Notes under the pieces: generated by a model | The model's database searches: none | The model's input: the letters and a program-made list of their open reading frames with translations, nothing else | What the model was told of the DNA's origin: nothing | Source: Pseudomonas sp. R37(2017) | Lineage (GTDB): Bacteria > Pseudomonadota > Gammaproteobacteria > Pseudomonadales > Pseudomonadaceae | Length of the DNA: 64,000 nt | Reading direction: 5' to 3' | Assembly (NCBI RefSeq): GCF_002113375.1 | Contig: NZ_NEHO01000014.1 | Location: 1 to 64,000, forward strand | Part shown: positions 14,412-23,588 of the stretch, one piece after another | Layout: every line of letters starts with the position of its first letter | Numbering within the stretch: the first letter of the stretch is position 1 | Made by a program: the position numbers and the translations under genes

Positions 14412-16031
14412 ATGACGATTTCTCGACGATGGTTCCTCGCGGGCCTGGCGCTGACCGGCGCCGCCGTACCAGCGGTGTATTACGGGCATCGCGAACTGAC
14501 CAAAGCGGACCCGACGATCACCCCCGGCGAAGCTTCGTTCGACGTGGCCGATGTTGCCGGTCAGCGCTTGGGCGATACCTTGCGCGGGGTCTGGCGGATT
14601 CGTTTCGAAGGTCGTGACGCCGGTATCGAAGGCTTGCCGCGAGAAGGCCTGGAATTGTTTCTCGACATCGGCCACAAAGGCCGCGGTATCGTCGGTTTCC
14701 TCGACACCGCCGAGCGTTTGCGCTCCACCGAAGAGCCCCGTTACCGGGTGCTCGGCGATCTGTCCGGGGGTAATCCGAAACAGCTGAGTTGGCGCTTGCT
14801 GGGCGCCAGCGGTTGTTGCGATTACGAATTCGACATGACCCTGGATGAGGTCTGGGCCGGTTTTGGCAACGCCGGCAGCGGCAGTCTCAGTGGGCGCGTG
14901 CTGGACCTGAATCGCCCGCTGATGCTGACGGCCCAGGACAATCGTTTCATCGCCGTCAAACGGGTGTTCCCGGAAGCGCGTGAACGTGTCGGTCTGAATC
15001 CGATCCTGCTGGCCTGGCTGGTTTCGCCCCGGCACCGATTGTTTCACCAGCTCTGGCACGCCACCCGGGACAAATGGCACAGGCTGTCCGACGATCAGCG
15101 CGACGCCTTGCGCGGTATCGGCTGGCAGCCCGGTCCACGGGACCGGGAGCGCGACGCCCGGGGAGCACGCAAGGATCGCAACGGTTCGGGCGTGGATTTT
15201 TTCTTCATGCACCGGCACATGCTCGCTACGGCGCGGTCGATGCAGGATTTGCCGTCCTGGACGCACTTCCCGTTGCCGCAGCCGGAACTGGCGCGGGACC
15301 GGCCCGGTTTTGCGCGTTACTTCGACAACCACGACGGCACGGCGCTGCCACCGACCTGGCTGGCCGAGGACGATGACGAGTACTCGCAATGGGTCAGCGA
15401 CATCAAGACCCGCGAGACGTATCACAGTAATTTCCAGGTCTGGGAATCGCAGTATCGCGACCCGCGCTACCTGTCGAAGCTGACCCTCGGCCAGTTCGGT
15501 TCGGAAATCGAGCTGGGCTTGCACGACTGGCTGCACATGCGCTGGGCTTCGGTGCCGCGCGATCCGTCCAACGGTCAGCCGGTGCCGTTCGCCCGCGATC
15601 CTTCCGATTTTTCCGCCCGCTGGTTCGCCGCGGAAAACGACTTCCTCGGCGACCCGTTTTCCTCCCATGTGAACCCGATGTTCTGGCATTTCCATGGCTG
15701 GATCGATGATCGCCTGGAGGACTGGTTCCGCGCCCACGAGCGCTTCCATCCGGGGCAGGTCAGTCGGCTTGAGGTCAACGGCGTGCAATGGTTTGCGCCG
15801 GGGCGCTGGGTGGAGATCGATGACCCCTGGCTCGGCCCGATCACCCACGGTTGCAGCACCACGCCGGGGTTGCAGGCGGGTCAGTCAGTGGAAATGGACC
15901 CGGAAACCATGAAGCTGGCGCTGCGCATTACCTTTGGCGAGGACGAGAAGATGTTGAAGGATTTGTTCCGCAGGGTACCTCGGCGGCCTTGGTATGCGCG
16001 GCATTTGAAGGCTAAACAGAGCCAGGCTTGA
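14412..16031 (+). CDS. pvdP: PvdP: periplasmic tyrosinase of pyoverdine chromophore formation
   Basis: The protein has 539 residues from the ATG at 14412; the promoter box excludes the ATG at 14352, and AGGTAGGG lies just upstream. It has a Tat signal (SRRWFLAGLALTGAAVPA). An N-terminal beta-barrel-like domain precedes the tyrosinase domain, whose copper histidines are visible in FFMHRHMLATARS, GLHDWLHMRW and HVNPMFWHFHGWIDDRLEDWF. The enzyme oxidises ferribactin to dihydropyoverdine, building the fluorescent ring system in the periplasm. It is transcribed alone, divergently from pvdMNO. Confidence 0.94.
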   Translation: MTISRRWFLAGLALTGAAVPAVYYGHRELTKADPTITPGEASFDVADVAGQRLGDTLRGVWRIRFEGRDAGIEGLPREGLELFLDIGHKGRGIVGFLDTAERLRSTEEPRYRVLGDLSGGNPKQLSWRLLGASGCCDYEFDMTLDEVWAGFGNAGSGSLSGRVLDLNRPLMLTAQDNRFIAVKRVFPEARERVGLNPILLAWLVSPRHRLFHQLWHATRDKWHRLSDDQRDALRGIGWQPGPRDRERDARGARKDRNGSGVDFFFMHRHMLATARSMQDLPSWTHFPLPQPELARDRPGFARYFDNHDGTALPPTWLAEDDDEYSQWVSDIKTRETYHSNFQVWESQYRDPRYLSKLTLGQFGSEIELGLHDWLHMRWASVPRDPSNGQPVPFARDPSDFSARWFAAENDFLGDPFSSHVNPMFWHFHGWIDDRLEDWFRAHERFHPGQVSRLEVNGVQWFAPGRWVEIDDPWLGPITHGCSTTPGLQAGQSVEMDPETMKLALRITFGEDEKMLKDLFRRVPRRPWYARHLKAKQSQA

Positions 16032-16049
16032 TACCGCGTTATCGTTCAA

Positions 16050-16124
16050 TCGCGAGCAGGCTCGCTCCCACAGTTGATCCGGGTCGCTGAAGATCCTCTG
16101 TGGGAGCGAGCCTGCTCGCGAAGG
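16050..16124. repeat. REPIN between the convergent pvdP and opmQ 3' ends
   Basis: TCGCGAGCAGGCTCGCTCCCACAG is followed by a spacer and then CTGTGGGAGCGAGCCTGCTCGCGAAGG. Its location between convergent gene ends is typical. Confidence 0.88.
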
Positions 16125-16145
16125 CGTACTCAGTGGCGACAAAGA

Positions 16146-17540
16146 TTACAAAACCTGCCACCCACCCCCAAGCGCTTTGTACAGGGCAATACTCGCCTGC
16201 ATCCGCGATAACCTCAGCTGCACATTCAGATCCTGCGCCGCATACAACGTGCGTTGCGTCTCCAGCACGGTCAGCAAGTCCTCGGCCCCAGCCTGATAAC
16301 GGCTTTGCGCGATGTTGAAGGCCGTCTGCGCCTGGCTAAGCTCTTCACTCTGCCACCGGCGCTGTTGATCCAGCCCGCGAATGCTGTTGAGGGCTTTTTC
16401 GACGTCGGCGAAGCCGTTGACGATCGCGCCGCGATAGGTCTGCAGCAGTTCTTCCTGGCGCGCCGTGGCCTTGTCGCGCTGGGCGGCGAGGCGGCCGTTG
16501 TTGAACACCGGCGCGAGCAGTCCGGCGGTGAGGTTGTAGAAGGGGCTGCGCAGGATGTCGTCGGCCCGGTCGGCACCGGAGCCGATTTCGGCGGTGAGCG
16601 TCACGGTCGGCAACATCGCGACACGGGCGACGGTGACGTCGGCCTGGGCGGCGGCCAGTTGCGCCTCGGCCCGGGCAATGTCCGGACGGCGGCTGAGCAA
16701 TTGGCTGGGCACCCCGGCGTCGATGGCGGGCCAGGTCAACTGATCGAAGCGTTCCTGGCCCAGCGACAGCGCCTGAACCGGCCGGCCGAGCAGGGCGGCG
16801 AGGCTGATTCGCGCGTCCTCGGCCTGTTGCTGCACCAGCGGTAACTGGCGTTGCTGCGCGGCCACCAGGCTTTTTTGCTGCGCCAGTTCAAGGGCCGTGG
16901 CCGAGCCCGAATCGAAACGGGTCTGCACCAGTTGCAACACGCTTTGGGCATTGGCCAGGTTCAACTCGGCGATGCGGCTCTGCTCTTGCAGCGACAAGGC
17001 TTGCGCGTAGCCGTTGGCCACGCCGCTGAGCAACGTCAGTTCGACGGTGGCCTGATCGAACTCACTGGCTTCGAGGTTGAATTGCGCGCTGTCTCGAGTG
17101 GCGCGTTGGCCACCCCAGAAGTCGATTTCGTAGCTGGCGGTAAGGTTCGCGTTGAAGTAGTCGACGGCGTTGTTATCGCTGTCGGCGTCGAGCTGACTGT
17201 AGCCATTGCCCCGCAGCAGCTTCTGGCGATTGGCGTTGGCCGCTGCCTTGACCTCCGGCAGTTGCGAGCCGCCGGCAATCACCGTATCGGCCTGGGCCTG
17301 GCGCACCCTCGCGATGGCTGCGGCCAGATCGTAACTGCCAAGCCGCGCCTGTTCGATCAGGCGACCCAGTTGCGGGCTGCCGAACCGATTCCACCACTGC
17401 CGGTTGTCATGGGTGGCGCCGACGGTGTGTGGCGATTGCCAGGTGGCCGGTGGCGCCATGCCGCTGTCGGGGCGCTGGGCCGGGCTGCCGCAGGCGCCGA
17501 GCAGCAGGCACAGGGTTAACACACTGAGTGTCGGCTTCAT
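16146..17540 (-). CDS. opmQ: OpmQ: TolC-family outer-membrane factor of the PvdRT-OpmQ pump
   Basis: The protein has 464 residues from the ATG at 17540, chosen because the lipoprotein signal MKPTLSVLTLCLLLGACGS starts there and it lies 7 bp after the pvdT stop; the frame is open further upstream inside pvdT. Cys17 is the lipid-attachment residue. Two outer-membrane efflux repeats of the NodT type follow, with the characteristic NLTASYEIDFWGGQRATRDSAQ and LRLSRMQASIALYKALGGGW. It forms the outer-membrane exit duct for newly made and recycled pyoverdine. It is the last gene of the pvdR-pvdT-opmQ operon. Confidence 0.92.
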   Translation of the reverse strand: MKPTLSVLTLCLLLGACGSPAQRPDSGMAPPATWQSPHTVGATHDNRQWWNRFGSPQLGRLIEQARLGSYDLAAAIARVRQAQADTVIAGGSQLPEVKAAANANRQKLLRGNGYSQLDADSDNNAVDYFNANLTASYEIDFWGGQRATRDSAQFNLEASEFDQATVELTLLSGVANGYAQALSLQEQSRIAELNLANAQSVLQLVQTRFDSGSATALELAQQKSLVAAQQRQLPLVQQQAEDARISLAALLGRPVQALSLGQERFDQLTWPAIDAGVPSQLLSRRPDIARAEAQLAAAQADVTVARVAMLPTVTLTAEIGSGADRADDILRSPFYNLTAGLLAPVFNNGRLAAQRDKATARQEELLQTYRGAIVNGFADVEKALNSIRGLDQQRRWQSEELSQAQTAFNIAQSRYQAGAEDLLTVLETQRTLYAAQDLNVQLRLSRMQASIALYKALGGGWQVL

Positions 17541-17547
17541 GGCGAGA

Positions 17548-19521
17548 TCATTCACTGGTAAGGGCCGTGACCGGGTCGAGTCGGGCAGCTTTGCGGGCCG
17601 GCATGTAGCCGAAAACGACACCGGTGACCAGGGCGCAGCCGAAGGCGCCGAGCACCGCTATCAGGGAGAAGGCGACGGCGACTTCGCTGAACACCAGCAC
17701 GCCCCCGACGATCAACGCCAGGGCGATCCCGGTGAGGCCGCCCACCACCGACAGCATCACCGCTTCGGTGAGGAACTGGCGCAGGATGTCGCGCTGGCGG
17801 GCGCCGGTGGCCATGCGGATACCGATCTCGCGGGTACGTTCGCGCACGGTCATGAGCATGATGTTCATCACCCCGATCCCGCCCACCAGCAGCGAAATCG
17901 CGGCAATCGAGCCGAGCATCAGCGACAGGGTGTTTTGCGTGCGTGCCTCGGCCTGGATCATCGCCGCGTTGTTGGTCAGTTCGAAATCGTGCTTGCCGTC
18001 GTGCAGGCGCAGCATCAGTTGCTCGATGGCTTTTTCGGTTTCCTTGACCTTGCGCGCGTCCGCGGCGGCGATGGCGATGTATTCCGGGTTGTGGGTGCCG
18101 AACAGGCGCACGCTCGCGGCGGAGTAGGGGATGGCGATGCGGTCGTCGCTGTCGGAGTCGCCGGAGCTGGCGCCTTTTTCCGCGAGCACGCCGACCACCT
18201 GGAAGGGTACGTTTTCGATCAGGATGTACTGGCCGATCGGGTTGGCCACGTCCTTGAGCAGCCTGGTCCGCACCTTGTGCCCGATCACCGCGACCGCCGC
18301 GGCGTTTTGTTCGTCGGCGTGGGTGAAGTAGCTGCCTTCGACCACCGGCCAGTTGAAAATGGCCGGGAAGTTGGTGTCGTTGCCACCGACGTAGCTCATG
18401 TGATCGAGGTTGCCGAAACGCACCCCGGCCTCCTGGCCGTTGACCGGCATGATCCGCATCACCTGGGGCAGACTGGCAATCGCCGCGACTTCATCGAGGG
18501 TGACGATGCCCATCGGCGTGCGCGGGTTGGGTGCCGAGCCGCTGAGGTAAATGATGTTGGAACCGAACGCCCCCATCTGCGCCATCACCTGGCGCTTGCT
18601 GCCTTCGCCCACGGCCAGCATCACCACCACCGAGGCCACGCCTATGATGATCCCGAGCAGGGTCAGCGCGGTACGGAACTTGTTGATCCACATCACCCGC
18701 CAGGCCGCGTGCACGGCATCGACCAGTTCACCTTTCCAGGCACCGCTGGCTTCTGCCCCTTCGCTCAAGCGCTTGCGCAGGTCGACGGCCTGTAGCGCAC
18801 CCGGGTTGGCCGAGTGTTGCGCGGCGGGGTTGTCCCGGGCGCTGTCGCTGATGATCAGGCCGTCGCGGATCTCGATGATGCGTTTGGCCCGGGCCGCCAC
18901 TTCGCGGTCGTGGGTGATGAGGATCACCACGTGGCCCTGGCTCGCCAGTTCGTCGAGCAAGGCCATGACCTCGGCGCCACTGTGGCTGTCGAGGGCGCCG
19001 GTGGGTTCGTCGGCCAGAATGATGTGGCCGCCATTCATCAGCGCGCGGGCAATCGACACCCGCTGCTGTTGCCCGCCGGAGAGCTGATGCGGGCGGTTGC
19101 CGGTGCGCGAAGCCAGGCCCAGGCGGTCGAGCAGGGCGGCGGCGCGGGCGTGGCGTTCGGCGGCCGGGGTGCCGGCATAGATGGCCGGCATCTCGACGTT
19201 TTCCTGGGCCGAGCCGGAGGGAATCAGGTGATAGCCCTGGAACACGAACCCGAAGGCTTCGCGACGCAGCCAGGCCAGCTCGTCACTGTCCAGGGCGGCG
19301 ACATTTTCCCCGGCGAAGCGGTACTCGCCCGAGGTCGGTCGGTCGAGGCAGCCGAGGATGTTCATCAGCGTCGATTTGCCGGAGCCGGAAGCGCCGACAA
19401 TCGCCACGAACTCACCGGCATGGATCGACAGGTCGATGCCGCGCAACACGTGAACTTCAGGCGCGTCGCCACCGCCGTAGGCTTTGCGGATGTCCGCCAG
19501 GTCGATCAGGGGTGTCTGCAT
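17548..19521 (-). CDS. pvdT: PvdT: MacB-type inner-membrane ABC transporter of the pyoverdine pump
   Basis: The protein has 657 residues. The N-terminal ATPase (about 1-230) has Walker [10 protein letters not shown], signature [15 protein letters not shown] and Walker [15 protein letters not shown] first membrane segment near residue 275 ([20 protein letters not shown]) precedes a MacB periplasmic core, and three C-terminal FtsX-type segments follow ([21 protein letters not shown] and others). With PvdR and OpmQ it secretes pyoverdine and recycles it after iron release. Its start codon directly follows the pvdR stop. Confidence 0.93.
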   Translation of the reverse strand: MQTPLIDLADIRKAYGGGDAPEVHVLRGIDLSIHAGEFVAIVGASGSGKSTLMNILGCLDRPTSGEYRFAGENVAALDSDELAWLRREAFGFVFQGYHLIPSGSAQENVEMPAIYAGTPAAERHARAAALLDRLGLASRTGNRPHQLSGGQQQRVSIARALMNGGHIILADEPTGALDSHSGAEVMALLDELASQGHVVILITHDREVAARAKRIIEIRDGLIISDSARDNPAAQHSANPGALQAVDLRKRLSEGAEASGAWKGELVDAVHAAWRVMWINKFRTALTLLGIIIGVASVVVMLAVGEGSKRQVMAQMGAFGSNIIYLSGSAPNPRTPMGIVTLDEVAAIASLPQVMRIMPVNGQEAGVRFGNLDHMSYVGGNDTNFPAIFNWPVVEGSYFTHADEQNAAAVAVIGHKVRTRLLKDVANPIGQYILIENVPFQVVGVLAEKGASSGDSDSDDRIAIPYSAASVRLFGTHNPEYIAIAAADARKVKETEKAIEQLMLRLHDGKHDFELTNNAAMIQAEARTQNTLSLMLGSIAAISLLVGGIGVMNIMLMTVRERTREIGIRMATGARQRDILRQFLTEAVMLSVVGGLTGIALALIVGGVLVFSEVAVAFSLIAVLGAFGCALVTGVVFGYMPARKAARLDPVTALTSE

Positions 19522-20694
19522 TCAGCCGCCACTCCCGTCGACCGGGCCGATCAACAGGTGATCGCCTTCTTGCAGGCCATCGAGGATCTGCACCCGCAGG
19601 CGATCACTGATGCCGGTGCGCACGTTGCGCTGTTCGATGCGGCCATTGCCGGCGACCACTTGCGCGGTCTGCAGGTCTGGCTGCGCACCGGCCTGCAGGG
19701 CGGCGAGCGGCGCGGTGAGCACGTTCTGCACCTGGTCGGCGACGAAAAACACCTGGGTGGTCATTTCCGCCATCAGCGCGTTGTCGGCGTTATCGACGTC
19801 CAGCAACACGGTGTACAGCACTACGCGGGCACTCCCGCTCTTGCTGGTGCTGGCGGGGCTGCCGCCGCCCTGGCTGGTCTGGTCCAGCGGCTTGGGCGGG
19901 ACGGGGAGGATTTGCCGCACGGTGCTGGTCCAGCGTCGGGTGCCGCCGCTCAGGGTGGTGAACCAGGCGTGCATGCCGGGTTTGACATGGCCGATGTCGG
20001 CTTCCGAGACCTCGGCCCACACGGTCATGGGCGACAGCTTGGCGATGCGCAGGATCAGCGGCGTTTGCTGCTGGGCGTTGAGGGTCTGGCCGACCCGGGC
20101 ATCCAGCGCGACCACGGTGCCGGCCATGGGGGCATAGATCCGTGTGTAGCCGAGCTCCGCCTGATCGCTGCGCAGACTGGCTTCGGCCTGGCGGATCTGA
20201 GCCTGGAACATGTCGATGCGCGCCTGGGTCGCGCGCCATTCGGCGTGGGCGGTCTGCACGTCTTCTTCGCGGGTGGCACCGCCGGCGGCGAGGTTCTGTT
20301 GGCGCTGGTATTTCTGCCGGGCCAGTTCGTACTGCGCCCGTTGTTCCTGCAGCTGCGCCTTGAGGTTTTCGATGGAGAACCGCCCGGCATCGAGTTTGGC
20401 CTGTTGCGTGGACGGGTCGATCTCCACCAGCAACTGGCCCTCCTTGACCACGTCACCGACTTCCACATGGATCTTGTGGATCTGCCCGGAGGCCTGGGCG
20501 CCGACGTCGACATAGCGCCGCGGTTGCAGGGTGCCCAATGCCGTGACGCTGCTTTCGATGTCGGCGCGACTGACCTGGACGGTGGTGAACCGGTCGCGTC
20601 CCGGCGGGATGAACTGCCAGGCGGCGACGGCAACCACGGGGATCAGACAAAGTACTGCGAACAGGGCGCGTCGGGTCTGTCGGGGACGTTTCAT
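19522..20694 (-). CDS. pvdR: PvdR: periplasmic adaptor (MacA type) of the pyoverdine pump
   Basis: The protein has 390 residues. An N-terminal membrane anchor (ALFAVLCLIPVVAVAAWQF) is followed by lipoyl halves (YVDVGAQASGQIHKIHVEVGDVVKEGQLLVEIDP and YTRIYAPMAGTVVALDARVGQTLNAQQQTP) around a coiled-coil hairpin of roughly residues 95-165, then beta-barrel and membrane-proximal domains. It links PvdT to OpmQ. It is the first gene of the operon, with a perfect PvdS box about 65 bp upstream. Confidence 0.93.
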   Translation of the reverse strand: MKRPRQTRRALFAVLCLIPVVAVAAWQFIPPGRDRFTTVQVSRADIESSVTALGTLQPRRYVDVGAQASGQIHKIHVEVGDVVKEGQLLVEIDPSTQQAKLDAGRFSIENLKAQLQEQRAQYELARQKYQRQQNLAAGGATREEDVQTAHAEWRATQARIDMFQAQIRQAEASLRSDQAELGYTRIYAPMAGTVVALDARVGQTLNAQQQTPLILRIAKLSPMTVWAEVSEADIGHVKPGMHAWFTTLSGGTRRWTSTVRQILPVPPKPLDQTSQGGGSPASTSKSGSARVVLYTVLLDVDNADNALMAEMTTQVFFVADQVQNVLTAPLAALQAGAQPDLQTAQVVAGNGRIEQRNVRTGISDRLRVQILDGLQEGDHLLIGPVDGSGG

Positions 20695-20757
20695 GCAGGG
20701 TTCCGGCCAAGGGAAATCGGCCCGTCGTTCAGCGGCGGGCGGGGAGCTGTCCTGTAA

Positions 20758-20781
20758 ACGATGGGCCGGGCACAGAATTTA
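20758..20781 (-). promoter_or_regulatory. Iron-starvation (PvdS) promoter of pvdRT-opmQ
   Basis: On the minus strand TAAAT-N16-CGT matches perfectly, with CCTAAAT at the -35. It lies about 65 bp before pvdR. Confidence 0.85.
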
Positions 20782-20801
20782 GGCGACGACACAATCAAAC
20801 G

Positions 20802-20891
20802 GTGGGAGCGAGCCTGCTCGCGAACGCGATCTGACATTCAACATTGATGTCGACTGCAATTCCGCTTTCGCGAGCAGGCTCGCTCCCACAT
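20802..20891. repeat. REPIN between pvdR and the sigma-factor gene
   Basis: GGTGGGAGCGAGCCTGCTCGCGAACGCG and the inverted TTTCGCGAGCAGGCTCGCTCCCACA flank a spacer of about 40 bp. It separates the two divergent iron-regulated promoters. Confidence 0.87.
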
Positions 20892-20939
20892 GAATCAGAG
20901 CAAATTATCAGGCAAGTTGAAGCAGCACTTTAAATCTAT

Positions 20940-20958
20940 ATGAGAATTACTATAAATT
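20940..20958 (+). promoter_or_regulatory. Probable Fur box of the ECF sigma gene
   Basis: ATGAGAATTACTATAAATT resembles the 7-1-7 Fur core TGATAAT-n-ATTATCA with about three mismatches, some 100 bp before the sigma gene ATG. In P. aeruginosa the fpvI gene is directly Fur-repressed, which fits. Confidence 0.55.
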
Positions 20959-21054
20959 ACGCCTCTCAAATTGCCACTATCGTGCCACTGCGTGATTCAG
21001 CGGTCACGCAAGCGGCTCAAGGACAGAAACCGCACCCCCGTGCGGACGGGAGTC

Positions 21055-21537
21055 ATGTTGGAAAACTACTATCGCGAGCTGGTGTGTTTCCTGAACGCCA
21101 GGCTGGGCAACCGCCAGGTGGCCGAAGATGTGGTACATGACGCTTATCTGCGTGTGCTGGAACGCACCAGCGATGCGCCGATCGAGCAGCCCCGTGCTTT
21201 CCTTTATCGCATTGCCTTGAATCTGGTCATCGATGACCACCGACGCAGTGCCTTGCGGCGCGTCGAGCCGCTGGACGTACTCGACAGCGAAGAAAGTAGC
21301 TTCACGCCTTCGCCGCACAAGGTCCTCGATCACGGCCAGCGCCTGGACATGCTCCAGCGTGCCTTGGCGGAACTGCCTCGGCTGTGCCGCGAGAGCTTTC
21401 TGCTGCGCAAGATCGAGGGCCTTTCCCATTCGGAAATCGCCGGGCAACTGGGTATTTCCAAAGCCCTGGTCGAAAAGCACATTGTCAACGCCATGAAGCA
21501 TTGCCGTAAACGAATGCGACAGTGGGATGCCCACTGA
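21055..21537 (+). CDS. fpvI: FpvI-like ECF sigma factor (iron-uptake type)
   Basis: The protein has 160 residues from the ATG at 21055. The frame is open to a TTG at 20971, but that part reads as promoter/leader, and 160 residues equals the usual FpvI length. Sigma region 2 is YYRELVCFLNARLGNRQVAEDVVHDAYLRVLER and region 4 is LPRLCRESFLLRKIEGLSHSEIAGQLGISKALVEKHIVNAMKHCRKR. The class transcribes siderophore-receptor genes after cell-surface signalling. It differs from PvdS in sequence, and the position between pvdR and pvdA matches the P. putida/P. fluorescens fpvI locus. No anti-sigma gene is adjacent. Confidence 0.78.
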   Translation: MLENYYRELVCFLNARLGNRQVAEDVVHDAYLRVLERTSDAPIEQPRAFLYRIALNLVIDDHRRSALRRVEPLDVLDSEESSFTPSPHKVLDHGQRLDMLQRALAELPRLCRESFLLRKIEGLSHSEIAGQLGISKALVEKHIVNAMKHCRKRMRQWDAH

Positions 21538-21548
21538 GCCCGTACGGC

Positions 21549-21572
21549 TAAATTTTTTTTCATTGTCCTCGT
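21549..21572 (+). promoter_or_regulatory. Iron-starvation (PvdS) promoter of pvdA
   Basis: GGCTAAAT with TAAAT at 21549-21553, 16 bases including a run of T, then CGT at 21570-21572. About 100 bp of leader separates it from the pvdA ATG. Confidence 0.87.
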
Positions 21573-21670
21573 TCCTACTCAACAGACGACCTGTTGCGCG
21601 GCCCCTGGTCGCTCAGGTCACTTAGGTTCAATGCCCCGCTTTCGAGGGGAACATCCAGAGGACACTGGAA

Positions 21671-23017
21671 ATGACACAGGCAATTGCATCGCCCCTCGTT
21701 CACGACCTGATCGGCGTCGGTTTCGGCCCCTCGAACCTGGCGCTGGCCATCGCGCTGCAAGAGCGTGGGGCGAGTCAGGGCAACCTGGATGTGCTGTTTC
21801 TCGACAAGCAGGCCGATTACCGCTGGCACGGCAACACCCTGGTAACCCAGAGCGAACTGCAGATTTCCTTCCTCAAGGATCTGGTGACCCTGCGCAACCC
21901 GACCAGCCCTTATTCGTTCGTCAATTACCTCAAGGCCCACGGGCGCCTGGTGGACTTCATCAACCTGGGCACCTTCTATCCGTGCCGCATGGAGTACAAC
22001 GACTACCTGCGCTGGGTCGCCGGGCAGTTCACCGCGCAAAGCCGTTACGGCGAGGAAGTACTGACCATCGAGCCAGTGCTGCACAACCATCAGGTCGAGG
22101 CGCTGCGGGTGATTTCCCGCGATACGTGTGGGCACCAGCATGTGCGCACCACCCGTTCGGTGGTGGTCAGCGCCGGTGGCACGCCTCGTATTCCCGAGGT
22201 GTTCAAGGCGCTCAAGGATGACGACCGGGTGTTCCACCATTCCCGGTACCTGGCGCAGATGGCCAAACAGCCATGCGTGGACAACCAGCCGATGAGCATT
22301 GCGATCATCGGTGGCGGGCAGAGCGCGGCGGAAGCCTTCATCGATTTGAACGACAGCTTCCCGTCGGTGCAGGTGGACATGATCCTGCGCGGCTCGGCAC
22401 TCAAGCCGGCCGACGACAGCCCCTTCGTCAATGAAGTGTTCTCGCCGGAGTTCACCGACCTGGTGTTCCAGCAGCCCGACAGCGAGCGCGAGCGACTGGT
22501 GAACGAGTACCACAACACCAACTATTCGGTGGTGGACATCGATCTGATCGAGCGCATCTACGGCATCTTCTATCGGCAGAAAGTCTCGGGCATCGCCCGT
22601 CATGCGTACCACACCCTGACCACCGTCGAAAAAGCCACGGCCAGCGAGCGCAGCGAGCGCGGCATCGAACTGGTGTTGCGCAACAATGCCACGGGTGAAG
22701 TCTCGGTACGTCACTACGACGCCGTTGTCCTGGCCACCGGCTACGAGCGGCAGATGCACCGCAAGCTGCTGGCGCCTCTGGAGGAGTACCTGGGGGATTT
22801 CGAGGTCGATCGCAATTACAAACTGATCACCGACGAGCGCTGCAAGGCCGGCCTTTATATGCAGGGCTTCTGCCAGGCCAGCCATGGTCTGAGCGATACC
22901 CTGCTGTCGATCCTGCCGATCCGTGCCGATGAGATTGCCGCTTCACTGTATGAGCATGGCAAGCATCGCGGGCATGGGCGGTCGGTGGTGGATCTGTTGT
23001 TGGCCACGGCCAGTTGA
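21671..23017 (+). CDS. pvdA: L-ornithine N5-monooxygenase
   Basis: The protein has 448 residues. The FAD-binding motif is DLIGVGFGPSNLALAIAL, the NADPH motif is IAIIGGGQSAAEAFIDL, and the C-terminal signature is DAVVLATGYERQ. The enzyme hydroxylates the side-chain nitrogen of ornithine, giving the precursor of the formyl-hydroxyornithine iron ligands in pyoverdine; it is cytosolic or membrane-associated. AGAGGACACTGGAA precedes the ATG. It is transcribed from its own PvdS promoter and followed by a REPIN. Confidence 0.95.
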   Translation: MTQAIASPLVHDLIGVGFGPSNLALAIALQERGASQGNLDVLFLDKQADYRWHGNTLVTQSELQISFLKDLVTLRNPTSPYSFVNYLKAHGRLVDFINLGTFYPCRMEYNDYLRWVAGQFTAQSRYGEEVLTIEPVLHNHQVEALRVISRDTCGHQHVRTTRSVVVSAGGTPRIPEVFKALKDDDRVFHHSRYLAQMAKQPCVDNQPMSIAIIGGGQSAAEAFIDLNDSFPSVQVDMILRGSALKPADDSPFVNEVFSPEFTDLVFQQPDSERERLVNEYHNTNYSVVDIDLIERIYGIFYRQKVSGIARHAYHTLTTVEKATASERSERGIELVLRNNATGEVSVRHYDAVVLATGYERQMHRKLLAPLEEYLGDFEVDRNYKLITDERCKAGLYMQGFCQASHGLSDTLLSILPIRADEIAASLYEHGKHRGHGRSVVDLLLATAS

Positions 23018-23029
23018 GTCAGTAAAGCC

Positions 23030-23119
23030 GCCTTCGTCGGATCGCCGCCCGGAGCAAGCTCGCTCACAATGGACCTGTGTTCACAGGACTACTGTGGGAG
23101 CGAGCCTGCTCGCGAAGGG
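23030..23119. repeat. REPIN, divergent left half
   Basis: GCCTTCGTCGGATCGCCGCCCGGAGCAAGCTCGCTC on the left, CTGTGGGAGCGAGCCTGCTCGCGAAGG on the right. The left half has the GTCGGATCGCCGC variant arm. The stretch 23120-23247 that follows shows nothing recognisable. Confidence 0.8.
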
Positions 23120-23247
23120 GTCAGAAAAAGCATCGCAATTATTGAATCCTGAACCCTTCCTGAAGAACCCCGCATTTCCCCTGGCAACCTTTTGGAACGG
23201 GTTTACTCTCCAAAAACCGGGGCGTAAGCTTCGCGCGTTTTCATCCA

Positions 23248-23588
23248 TTACGGAGACCCACAGTGGGTACTTGTTCGAGTGACAGTTGTCGGCCGGTCTC
23301 GGTAACCGGCATTTTCTCGGCAAGATAACGCGCAGTCTCCTGTGCCGTTGTCTCGCCGAAAAGCGAGCAGCGGCATCCCGATCATGGCCAGTCCCGGCTG
23401 TGTCCCGACGTCTCTCTCATCGACGCTGAACAGTGCGTGGTTTCGACTTTTTGTCGTGGCCGCCGCGCTATCGACACGCCTGTCATTCGTGACCGGCGCG
23501 CCAGGCCTTGCGTTGCCGGTTGTTCCGGCAGCAGCGGCGTGGACTTGCCTGCTCGACGGTTTCCCGGCTGACCAAAGGGGCACCAGCC
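23248..23588 (+). other. Long structured 5' leader of mgtA
   Basis: About 340 bp without a convincing gene precede mgtA. Hairpins are visible: GCCGGT-N7-ACCGGC near 23292-23311, CTCGC-N6-GCGAG near 23351-23366, and CGAC-T5-GTCG near 23448-23460. A short frame with several Pro codons (23342-23632) overlaps the mgtA start out of frame and could be a leader peptide, but it lacks a clear ribosome site. Mg2+-sensing leaders are known for mgtA in enterobacteria; a match to any known riboswitch class was not recognised. Confidence 0.35.

Noticed and set aside
14166-15848. 560-codon open frame on the minus strand opposite pvdP
   Set aside because: Antisense shadow of pvdP; it also runs across the PvdS promoters and the REPIN.
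18814-20757. 647-codon open frame on the + strand opposite pvdT and pvdR
   Set aside because: Antisense to two clear genes, no recognisable domain, and it crosses the pvdRT promoter.
21055-21537. Calling the ECF sigma factor PvdS
   Set aside because: Its sequence lacks the PvdS N-terminal region and is the length and position of FpvI; the TAAAT-N16-CGT boxes imply PvdS is encoded elsewhere.
23248-23588. Known Mg2+ riboswitch (M-box or ykoK type) upstream of mgtA
   Set aside because: I could not align the leader with the conserved core of those classes; only generic hairpins are visible.
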